Source of the DNA: an uncultured Clostridia bacterium | GTDB lineage: Bacteria; Bacillota_A; Clostridia; Christensenellales; Aristaeellaceae | Direction: 5' to 3' | Length of the DNA: 12,539 nt | Assembly: GCA_947166205.1 (NCBI GenBank) | Contig: CAMVDI010000036.1 | Location: forward strand, 1 to 12,539 | Part shown: in pieces, positions 1 through 6,417 of the stretch | Position numbering within the stretch: position 1 is the stretch's first letter | Layout of the letters: every line of letters starts with the position of its first letter | Program-made: the position numbers and the translations under genes | The notes under the pieces: model-generated | Databases searched by the model: none | What the model saw: the letters and a program-made list of their open reading frames with translations, nothing else | What the model was told of the DNA's origin: nothing

Positions 1-455
1 GCCAGGGCGTTCCGCACCACATAGCCGTGGGCTTCCCGGTCCGGGCCGGTTTCCGGCAGGGATTCCTCCGCCGGAGGCAGGGCCTTCAGCCGGGAGACCA
101 TCTCCCGGACGGCTTCCTCCAGCTCCTCCATGCTGCTGGGCTTGAGAAGATACCGGCACACCCCCAGGCGGATGGCCTGGCGGGCGTATTCGAAATCCCG
201 GTAGGCCGTGAGCACCGTCATCTGCATGCGGGGAAACTCGCTGCGGACGGCGGCGGCCATGGAAAGGCCGTCCATATTGGGCATCCGGATATCCGTCAGC
301 AGGAGATCCGGACGGCATTCCCGGATCAGCCGGATGCCCTCCCCGCCGTCCACCGCCGTGCCCACCACCCTGCAGCCCAGTTTCTGCCAGGGAACCACGG
401 AGGATAGCCCCCGGATGATGAGCCGGTCGTCATCCACGATGACCGCGCTGTACAT
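1..455 (-). CDS. YesN-type response regulator, receiver domain (3' part cut by window edge)
   Basis: Cytoplasmic response regulator, visible as 151 codons from an ATG at 455 and running off the window. The receiver domain has every expected residue: acidic pocket D8-D9-D10, phospho-acceptor D55 (in LLLTDIRMPNMDG), T83 (in VLTAYRDFEYA) and K105 (in YLLKPSS). The TAYRDFEYA wording is typical of YesN/AraC-family regulators from Firmicutes. Residues 144-151 (YVVRNALA) look like the lead into the C-terminal AraC helix-turn-helix, which lies outside the window; if so, this is the short YesN form without a long middle domain. AGGAGG at 463-468 lies 7 bases before the ATG; an in-frame GTG at 461 is too close to it. 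It follows the binding-protein gene by 141 bases on the same strand, with no minus-strand terminator between, so it is probably co-transcribed. The partner kinase is two genes upstream, and the likely targets are the promoters in 6136-6417 (inference). Confidence 0.93.
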   Translation of the reverse strand, partial: MYSAVIVDDDRLIIRGLSSVVPWQKLGCRVVGTAVDGGEGIRLIRECRPDLLLTDIRMPNMDGLSMAAAVRSEFPRMQMTVLTAYRDFEYARQAIRLGVCRYLLKPSSMEELEEAVREMVSRLKALPPAEESLPETGPDREAHGYVVRNAL

Positions 456-508
456 GTTCACGCCTCCTCGCTCCTTCAGGCTTTTCCGCCGCCCGATTCC
501 GATCCTCG

Positions 509-532
509 GCCGCCCCACGGGCGGCTTTTTTT
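509..532 (+). terminator. Intrinsic terminator facing the plus strand, between two minus-strand genes
   Basis: GCCGCCC (509-515), loop CAC, GGGCGGC (519-525), then seven T (526-532). It forms a perfect 7-bp GC stem with a U tail only when read on the plus strand. On the minus strand, the direction of both neighbouring genes, the A run comes before the hairpin and no T run follows. It therefore cannot end the operon's own transcript and would instead stop antisense transcription coming from the response-regulator side. Confidence 0.7.
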
Positions 533-596
533 CATGTCCCGCTTTCCCCCCTCTTTTCGCCCGGGCCGGAAGACGCGCCGCTTTGTTCCGGCCGGG

Positions 597-1865
597 TCAG
601 GAAAACGGGTTCAGGGCCATGACCCTTCTCCAGCATTCCTCGGGGGTCATGCTGCCCTCCGCCACCGCGGGGATGCATTCCAGAAGCCAGACCTCCCGGG
701 CGGGGGCGTTCATGGCGTCCTGCACCGGGCTGAGCATCAGGTGATCCGGGCTGAGAAGCTCCTCCGCGGAGGAGGCCGTGAGCCCGGTGAGCTGGCTGCC
801 GGAAAGGCTGGAGCGGCTTTCCGGACTGGTCAGATGGGCCAGGAGCCGCACCGCCAGGTCCCGGACCGCGGGCCTTTCGTAGGCCCGGCGGGTCAGATAG
901 AATCCCATGGACACGCCGCCGATATAGGCCTCGGGCCGGCTGCCCTCTGCAAGCGGGGGGACGGGCAGGGCCGCAGTGCGGGCCATCTCCTCGCCGGAAA
1001 ACTGGACCGCGTACCAGACCCCGTCCACCTGCATGGCGGCCTCCCCCCCGCGGAAGAGCGCGTTGGCGCTGCGCTCGTCCATGAGGGCGGCCTGGTCCGG
1101 AAAGGCGCCGGCTTCCGCCAGCTCCCGCAGGAGCTCCATGGCCCGGAACCAGGAGGCGGGGACCTCCTCCAGGGAGGCGGGGCGGGCCTGCTGTTCCTCC
1201 GGGGTGCAGGCGGCCAGCATGACCATCTCCGCCACATAGTGGGGCGCGTCCATCAGGGACAGGGCGAAGGGCGTGACGCCCCGGGCCCGGAAGCCCCGGA
1301 CGGCCTCCATCAGATGATCCCAGGTGTCCGGAAGGGGCAGGCCGCACCGCTCAAAGAGCTCCGTGTTGCACAGAATCGCTTCCCAGAAGGGACGGACGGG
1401 AATGGCGTAGACCTTTCCGTCCGCCTCCCGCAGGGCGTCGCTTTCGATCAGGTTCAGGCCGGGATAATCCCGGTTGATTTCCTCCACGGGCACCACCCGG
1501 GAGAGCAGGGGCTGGGAATCCGCGCTGCGGGCGAAAAAGAACAGCACATCCGGCTCGCTGCCGGCGGCGAAATCGCTGAGGATGCCCCGCTTCCAGCTTT
1601 CGCTGCTGGCGCTGGAGCGGTCCTCGATGACGCACCCCTCCCGTTCCTCAAAGGACTGGAGCAGGCCGGAATACACCACCGCGGAAGCGTCCTCGCCGGC
1701 AAAGCTGGAGGCTGTGCGGAGGGTGACCGGGTCCGCCAGGGCGGGGGAGAAGGCGGAAAGGCAGCCCAGAAGAAGGGCGAGAAGGGCGGCCAGCCCCCTT
1801 CCCGGAAGGCGGCGGGGGAATTGATCCGCCCGGGACTGAGGGCGGGCGGCGCGGAATTTGATCAT
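597..1865 (-). CDS. Extracellular solute-binding protein (ABC sugar family) coupled to the histidine kinase
   Basis: A 422-residue secreted sugar-binding protein of the family 1 type. The N-terminus has a basic stretch, a hydrophobic core at about residues 24-40, and an ALA-DP signal peptidase I site (A44/D45). An LLGC at 32-35 could be a poor lipobox. The mature part shows binding-protein landmarks: PDVLFFFARSAD, VYAIPVRPFWEAILCNTELFE near 150-170, and ANALFRGGEAAMQVDGVWYA near 270. It carries no membrane segments. The ATG at 1863-1865 overlaps the kinase stop codon as ATGA, with AGGAGG a few bases upstream, so translation is coupled to the kinase. No permease lies beside it on this strand. 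That placement between kinase and regulator suggests it presents ligand to the kinase rather than, or as well as, to a transporter (inference). The ligand is unknown. It is different from, and shorter than, the 503-residue binding protein at 8494. Confidence 0.88.
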   Translation of the reverse strand: MIKFRAARPQSRADQFPRRLPGRGLAALLALLLGCLSAFSPALADPVTLRTASSFAGEDASAVVYSGLLQSFEEREGCVIEDRSSASSESWKRGILSDFAAGSEPDVLFFFARSADSQPLLSRVVPVEEINRDYPGLNLIESDALREADGKVYAIPVRPFWEAILCNTELFERCGLPLPDTWDHLMEAVRGFRARGVTPFALSLMDAPHYVAEMVMLAACTPEEQQARPASLEEVPASWFRAMELLRELAEAGAFPDQAALMDERSANALFRGGEAAMQVDGVWYAVQFSGEEMARTAALPVPPLAEGSRPEAYIGGVSMGFYLTRRAYERPAVRDLAVRLLAHLTSPESRSSLSGSQLTGLTASSAEELLSPDHLMLSPVQDAMNAPAREVWLLECIPAVAEGSMTPEECWRRVMALNPFS

Positions 1866-3568
1866 ACATTTTCCTCCTTTTCGCCGGTCAGGATGGGAAT
1901 CCGCATGCGGACGACGGTCCGGCCGTCCTCCGCGGAGGCGGTGACGCCGGCCCGGTCATGATAGATCAGGCGGAGCCGGCCGGCGATGTTGCTCAGGCCC
2001 ACGTGGCTGCCTTCCAGACCGCCGGCCAGGGCGGCGTCCATTCTCGCCCGGTCCTCCGGGGACAGGGGGGCGCCGGTGTTGGCGATCTCGATGAGCATGC
2101 TCTCCTCCGCCCGCCGGATCCGGATCTCAATGGTTCCGCCGCCCGCGGGGGCGATGCCGTGCTCCACGGCGTTCTCCAGCACGGGCTGCAGGGTCAGCAG
2201 GGGGAGGGCGGCATCCAGCAGGGAATCATCCACCTCCCGGACCCAGGTCAGCCGGTCGCCGAAACGCTCCCGGATGAAGAAGGCATAGGCATCCGCCACG
2301 GAGAGCTCCTCCCGGAGGGGGACAGTCCGCCGGTCCCGCTTCGCCATGGTGGCGTTCAGGAGAACGCTGAGGGCGCCGATCATGCGGCTGACCCCTTCGC
2401 TGCCGTCCATGCGGGCCTGCCAGTTGATATCCTCCAGGGCGTTGTTGATGAAATGGGGGTTGATGCGGCTCTGCAGGGCCTGGATCCGGGCGTCCCGCAG
2501 GGCGATTTCCTCCTTGTAGGTCCGGTCCACAAGCTCCTTCAGGCGGAGGCTCATGGCGGAGAAGGCCCGGCCCAGGACCCCCAGTTCATCCCGCCCCTGC
2601 ATGGGAACCACGGCGCCGAGCTCCCCCTCCTCGATCCGGTGGGCGGCGCCCACCAGCAGGGAAACCGGCCTGGAAAAGCGCCGGTAGGTATACAGGGCAA
2701 CCAGGCCAAGCACGGGGATCAGCAGCAGGCAGAGCCCCAGGTACAGGCGGCGGAACTGCTGTTCCCGGCCGTAAAGCCGCTCCCGGGGCAGGGTCAGGCG
2801 CCAGGCCAGATCCCAGTCCCGGCTGGCGGAAACCCGGGAATAGATCAGGGTATTGCCGCCGGGATCCGTGAGCCCCTCCCGGGCCTCCTCCAGGGGGCCG
2901 GAACCCGTCTGGACCCGGTCCAGCCGCAGGGCCGCCTCCGCGCCCCATTTTTCCGCCACGGCGGACAGGGGGGAGAAGAGCGCGTCCCCGTCGATCTCCA
3001 GGGCCAGCACTCCGAAGGGCTGGAGATGGGTGTTGTAGAGGCCGCGGATCAGCCAGATCCGGTCCGAAGCCCGGAGAAAGCCGCAGCGGGTGTCCAGGCT
3101 CTCCCGGAGGGCCAGCACCTCCCCGTGGACTTCCTCCCGGTAGACCGCGGCCTCGGCCGCGTCCGCGGGAGGGAAGAGGAAGAGACCCCCTTCCAGGTCC
3201 GGGGCGAAGACCGCGCAGCGGATCAGGGAGACCCGGCTGTACTTCCGCTCCAGATAGTTCCGGGACAGGCGGACGAACTCCGCGTCCCCCAGGGCGCCCT
3301 GCTGGCGCCGCTCCCAGGCGGAAGCCAGCTCCCCGTCATAGGTGGCGTCCCGGGACAGGGAGATCAGCCCTTCCAGGCTGTCCTCCGTCTGGGAAAAGGC
3401 GTATTCCGCCTCCGAGCGCAGGGAATCCTCGGACATCCGGTGCAGCTGGGGCAGCAGGACGGAGATGAAATGGGAGAGGACCACTGTCGGGATCAGCCAG
3501 ATCAGCAGGATCACGATCAGCAGCCGCAGCCGGAGCGAATGGCGGAAATCCCGCCGCGCCTGACGCAT
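1862..3568 (-). CDS. YesM/LytS-family sensor histidine kinase
   Basis: Membrane sensor kinase, 568 residues from the chosen ATG. Order of parts: TM1 at about 13-38, an external sensor domain at about 39-272, TM2 at about 273-293, HAMP at about 294-347 (PVSLLVGAAHRIEEGELG), then a His_kinase-type phosphorylation region with H372 in RINPHFINNALE. The HATPase part has an N box (LENAVEHG, N466) and a G box (HVGLSNIAGRL, 522 onward). The NPHF form, in place of an HExxP-type H box, is diagnostic of the YesM/LytS group. Start choice: an upstream GTG at 3577 sits directly on the ribosome-binding sequence AAAGGGG, whereas the ATG at 3568 lies 8 bases after it. The gene follows the phosphorylase after 155 bases and ends in an ATGA overlap with the binding-protein gene. 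The sensed molecule is probably a sugar or a sugar-bound binding protein (inference). Confidence 0.94.
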   Translation of the reverse strand: MRQARRDFRHSLRLRLLIVILLIWLIPTVVLSHFISVLLPQLHRMSEDSLRSEAEYAFSQTEDSLEGLISLSRDATYDGELASAWERRQQGALGDAEFVRLSRNYLERKYSRVSLIRCAVFAPDLEGGLFLFPPADAAEAAVYREEVHGEVLALRESLDTRCGFLRASDRIWLIRGLYNTHLQPFGVLALEIDGDALFSPLSAVAEKWGAEAALRLDRVQTGSGPLEEAREGLTDPGGNTLIYSRVSASRDWDLAWRLTLPRERLYGREQQFRRLYLGLCLLLIPVLGLVALYTYRRFSRPVSLLVGAAHRIEEGELGAVVPMQGRDELGVLGRAFSAMSLRLKELVDRTYKEEIALRDARIQALQSRINPHFINNALEDINWQARMDGSEGVSRMIGALSVLLNATMAKRDRRTVPLREELSVADAYAFFIRERFGDRLTWVREVDDSLLDAALPLLTLQPVLENAVEHGIAPAGGGTIEIRIRRAEESMLIEIANTGAPLSPEDRARMDAALAGGLEGSHVGLSNIAGRLRLIYHDRAGVTASAEDGRTVVRMRIPILTGEKEENV

Positions 3569-3670
3569 CAACCTCACCCCTTTCAGATCATCGCAGGATA
3601 TGGAACCCGGAAGCCCCGGGCCTCTTCAGCTCCGCGGCCCCGGGAGACGCCGTGTCTGCCCCTGCTCCTT

Positions 3671-3692
3671 CCGGACGTCCGTGCCGGTCCGG
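3671..3692 (-). other. Hairpin in the phosphorylase-kinase spacer
   Basis: The 155-base spacer 3569-3723 between the phosphorylase stop and the kinase start is GC-rich and has no open frame with a ribosome-binding site. It contains CCGGAC (3671-3676) pairing with GTCCGG (3687-3692) across a 10-base loop, and further CCCGGG-type self-complementary bits near 3610-3640. There is no T run, so this is not an intrinsic terminator. It may act as a processing or stabilising hairpin that leaves more phosphorylase than kinase mRNA (inference). Confidence 0.35.
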
Positions 3693-3723
3693 AGGCAGGA
3701 AAGGCCGCCGGCGGCGCGGAGTG

Positions 3724-6135
3724 TCAGGCCTGCTCCTTCCGGACCCCCATGACGGCCCGCACCTGATGGACCCCTTCCCCGAAGACCGGCACATGGTCCG
3801 CGGGCTTCCCGTCCACCTCCAGCAGGCGGACGCCCTTTTCCACATGATCCGGGTTTTCAACCCGGATCCGGTATTCCGCCCCCCGCCAGCGCCGGGTCAG
3901 GGAAAAGCCCTCCCATTCCGCGGGAACGCAGGGATCCACCGTCAGGGAATGAAACTCCGGCCGGATACCCAGCATGTAGTGGGTGGCGGCGTAATAGGCC
4001 CAGCCCGAGGACCCGGTCATGAAGGGATGGCGGGCCCGGCCGAAGGCTGGATGATCCCGGCCCATGATGAACTGGCAGTAGGTGTAGGGCTCCGCCTGGC
4101 GGATCTCCATCCGGTCATTCTGGTTTTCCGGCAGCAGGGCGTCATAGAACTTCATGGCCCGGCTGCCCCGGCCGATCATGGTTTCGGCCACCCAGGCCCA
4201 GGGATTCGGATGGCTGAAGATGGATCCGTTCTCCTTGACGCCGGGATAAACCCGGGAGATGAAGCCCACCCCGTCGTCCCGGCGGGTGAAGCTGGGGGCG
4301 TTGAGCAGGAGCCCGTAGGGCGTGTAGAGCCACTCGTCCACCGCGTCCATGATGCCCAGGGCCCGGTCCTCAGAGGCGGCGCCGGAGATCACGGACCAGG
4401 CGGCGCTCTCCAGATGCATTTTTCCCTCTTCCGCGCGGGCGCTGCCGATGGGCCGGCCGTCCGCCGTGATGCCCCGGAGGAACCATTTTCCGTCCCAGAG
4501 CTCCCGGAGGCAGCTTTCCCTCATGCTTTCCTTCAGGGCCGCGTACCGGGAAACATCCTCGAGACGGCCCAGATTCCGGGCGGCATCCAGAAAATGCTCC
4601 GTGGCCCAGAGAAGCAGGAAGGCCACCATGGCGCTTTCGCCGCCGCCCAGATTCAGACAGTCGTTCCAGTCCGCCCGGAGCCCTTTGGTAATGCCGTGGG
4701 CGCCCAGCTGGCCGTAGGAGAAATCCAGGGCCCGCTTCATATGCTCCCAGACCGTGGCCTCGCCTTCGTCCGCGAAGGGAATGACCCGGTCCAGGAAGGA
4801 AAGGTCCCCGGTTTCGCGGACGTTTTCCACAATGGCGGGGATCAGCCACAGGGCGTCGTCCGCGCAGGCGTCCTCCACCCCGTGGATCCGGTCCCGGGTC
4901 ATCCGGGGCACCACGGTGGGGGATTTGCTGTCCTGATCCTCCCGGCCGGGCTCGAACCAGGCGGGATCGAAAAGATGCAGCCCGTATCCCCGGCTGACCT
5001 GGCCCCGGAGCAGCTGCTCCAGGCGGCGCCGGCACATCTCCGGCTCGGCGCCGGGGACGCACATGGCGTCCTGGGCCGTGTCCCGGTACCCCAGCCCGGT
5101 GCGGCCCCCCACCTCAATAAAGGAAGAGAAGCGGGAGAACAGGACGTTGATTTCCGACTGATACAGATTCCAGATGTTCAGGCTGCGGTTCATATTCCCA
5201 TGGGGGGTATTCACCTGCAGGACGGAGAGCTTTTCATCCCAGAAGCGCCGGAGATCCGCCAGGGCCCGGCCGCATTCCGCGGGGGGGTACTTCCTCCGGG
5301 CCGCCTCCGCCGCTTCGCCCCGGCCCCGGCCCAGGTAGAACAGCACCCGGGCTTCCTCCCCGGGGGCCAGGGTCAGCATCCGCCGGAGGGCTCCCACCGG
5401 GTTTCCGCCGGCTTCCGTCGACCCCGTCAGCTGATCCCGCTCCAGCCCCAGCGGATTCCGCTCGCTGCGGTAGGGCCCGATCCAGGCGTCCCTGGTTCCC
5501 TCAAAGCCGTCCGGGGCCTTGTCGGAGGCGAAGAATTCGAATTCCCCGTCCTCGTAATGCAGATCGCAGACCACGGCGCCATTTTCCATCAGGGAGCCGG
5601 CGCAGTACAGGCTCATCTGGAAATTCTGCTGATCGAAGGAGATATGATGAAAGGAAAATTCCACATATCCGTAGACGCTGATCCGGCGGGGCCGGGGGGA
5701 ACAGTTCCGGACCCGGACATCGAAAATTTCCACCGGATCCGCGGCGGGATCCTCCTCCCGGGGGATGAAGAGGGTCTGGGAGGCTTCCAGCCCCAGCCGG
5801 GCACATTCAAAGACGGAATAGCTGAGCCCGTGACGGCAGCGGTATCCGGTGGGATCCTCCCCGCCGGCGGGCTGCCAGGAGAGGGAGAAGTATTCCCCGG
5901 TTTCGTCGTCCCGCAGATAGACCCAGTGGCCCGGGCCGTCCAGGGGCAGGCCGTTGGGCCGGAAGCGGGTGATCCGGCCGTATTCCGGCGTGTCCAGCCA
6001 GGCATAGCCGCCGGCGTTGTGACTCAGCACGGCGCCCATCCGCTCCGTACCCAGATAATTGGTCAGGGGCTGGGGACAGCTGACATCGTCCACCACGTAT
6101 TCCTGCCGGGCATCGTCAAAGAATCCGTAACGCAT
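3724..6135 (-). CDS. chbP: GH94 disaccharide phosphorylase, N,N'-diacetylchitobiose phosphorylase-like
   Basis: Cytoplasmic inverting phosphorylase, 803 residues, about the length of Vibrio chitobiose phosphorylases. The family reaction is N,N'-diacetylchitobiose plus phosphate giving GlcNAc-1-phosphate plus GlcNAc. The GH94 core is intact: GLRADWNDCLNL at 485-496, with the expected general acid at D492, and TGSSGWAY at 707-714 followed by LGIRPEFHSLTVDPCVP near the C-terminus. Several stretches follow the Vibrio chitobiose enzymes rather than cellobiose phosphorylases, as I recall them: EVGGRTGLGYRDTAQDA (341-357), RGQVSRGYGLHLFDP (377-391), CLNLGGGESAMV (493-504) and YPGVKENGSIFSHPNPWAW (630-648), where cellobiose enzymes have GYKENAGIFCH. 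The start at MRYGFF matches homologues and has AAGGAAG upstream; an open frame extends to 6306 but lacks support. Substrate is inferred: a related GH94 activity such as cellobiose cannot be excluded. First gene of its operon, with no signal peptide. Confidence 0.88.
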   Translation of the reverse strand: MRYGFFDDARQEYVVDDVSCPQPLTNYLGTERMGAVLSHNAGGYAWLDTPEYGRITRFRPNGLPLDGPGHWVYLRDDETGEYFSLSWQPAGGEDPTGYRCRHGLSYSVFECARLGLEASQTLFIPREEDPAADPVEIFDVRVRNCSPRPRRISVYGYVEFSFHHISFDQQNFQMSLYCAGSLMENGAVVCDLHYEDGEFEFFASDKAPDGFEGTRDAWIGPYRSERNPLGLERDQLTGSTEAGGNPVGALRRMLTLAPGEEARVLFYLGRGRGEAAEAARRKYPPAECGRALADLRRFWDEKLSVLQVNTPHGNMNRSLNIWNLYQSEINVLFSRFSSFIEVGGRTGLGYRDTAQDAMCVPGAEPEMCRRRLEQLLRGQVSRGYGLHLFDPAWFEPGREDQDSKSPTVVPRMTRDRIHGVEDACADDALWLIPAIVENVRETGDLSFLDRVIPFADEGEATVWEHMKRALDFSYGQLGAHGITKGLRADWNDCLNLGGGESAMVAFLLLWATEHFLDAARNLGRLEDVSRYAALKESMRESCLRELWDGKWFLRGITADGRPIGSARAEEGKMHLESAAWSVISGAASEDRALGIMDAVDEWLYTPYGLLLNAPSFTRRDDGVGFISRVYPGVKENGSIFSHPNPWAWVAETMIGRGSRAMKFYDALLPENQNDRMEIRQAEPYTYCQFIMGRDHPAFGRARHPFMTGSSGWAYYAATHYMLGIRPEFHSLTVDPCVPAEWEGFSLTRRWRGAEYRIRVENPDHVEKGVRLLEVDGKPADHVPVFGEGVHQVRAVMGVRKEQA

Positions 6136-6202
6136 CAGACCATCTTCCTTTCCGGCCGCGGGAATCCAGCGCTTCCGGAATGCCGCGGCATGAACTGCTT
6201 CC

Positions 6203-6230
6203 ATCATAATGGGAAAAAACGGAAGGACAA
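6203..6230 (-). promoter_or_regulatory. Probable sigma-A promoter of the phosphorylase-kinase-SBP-regulator operon
   Basis: Read on the minus strand: TTGTCC (6230-6225), a 16-base spacer, TATGAT (6208-6203). The -35 matches the consensus at 4 of 6 positions and the -10 at 5 of 6. Transcription would start near 6196, giving a leader of about 60 bases before the ATG at 6135. An inverted repeat begins just upstream, at 6240. Confidence 0.6.
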
Positions 6231-6239
6231 TAGCTGAAT

Positions 6240-6306
6240 TTGTTGTCTTTCGTTGCTGTTTCGCGGGAGACGGGGGAAAACCACAAAAACAGACAAGAAA
6301 CAACAA
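6240..6306. repeat. Imperfect inverted repeat in the divergent intergenic region (candidate operator)
   Basis: The left arm at about 6240-6266 starts TTGTTGTCTTTCGTTGCTG. The right arm at about 6281-6306, read on the other strand, starts TTGTTGTTTCTTGTCTG. With small gaps the arms share the blocks TTGTTGT, TTC, TTG and CTGTTT in the same order and spacing, around a centre of about 15 bases. The repeat lies directly upstream of the minus-strand -35 and about 30 bases upstream of the plus-strand -10 candidate. That is where a regulator shared by both operons, such as the YesN-type protein, would bind (inference). As RNA it could also fold into a long imperfect stem. Confidence 0.5.
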
Positions 6307-6332
6307 GCAGAAACGATGATTTTCCTCTCAGG

Positions 6333-6343
6333 GGTATGATACC
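6333..6343 (+). promoter_or_regulatory. Candidate -10 element of the ABC transporter operon within a small palindrome
   Basis: GGTATGATACC is a perfect 5+1+5 palindrome. Its core TATGAT (6335-6340) is a good -10 element about 78 bases before the permease start. No credible -35 hexamer lies 16-18 bases upstream, which would fit an activator-dependent promoter. As a palindrome it also reads as a weaker TATCAT on the minus strand. Confidence 0.35.
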
Positions 6344-6379
6344 ATTTTCCCAGCGCAAGGGGCAAGTGAAAAACGGAAA

Positions 6380-6400
6380 GAGCCGGAAAAGAGCCGGAAA
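6380..6400 (+). repeat. Tandem GAGCCGGAAA repeat with 11-base period
   Basis: GAGCCGGAAA occurs at 6380-6389 and again at 6391-6400, and a degenerate copy (AACGGAAA) precedes them. The period is close to one helical turn. It lies in the leader just upstream of the ribosome-binding site AAAAGGAGG of the first permease gene. It may be a protein-binding site or simply purine-rich leader sequence. Confidence 0.4.
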
Positions 6401-6417
6401 GAAAAGGAGGGACGGGG

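Noticed and set aside
477..536. A 19-codon minus-strand frame (ATG at 536, beginning MKKSRPW) upstream of the response regulator, as a leader peptide.
   Set aside because: It has only a poor ribosome-binding sequence, overlaps the hairpin, and its composition is what the hairpin sequence dictates; nothing supports translation.
3652..6237. Very long open frame (861 codons) on the plus strand opposite the phosphorylase; a similar 602-codon frame at 1958-3766 lies opposite the kinase.
   Set aside because: These are antisense shadows of GC-rich genes: Pro/Gly/His-rich translations with no domain, no ribosome-binding site at the start, and clear conserved proteins on the other strand.
6136..6306. 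Longer phosphorylase start at 6306 adding 57 residues.
   Set aside because: The added part would cover the promoter and inverted repeat, has no homology to GH94 N-termini that I recall, and the MRYGFF start at 6135 has a ribosome-binding site and matches the family.
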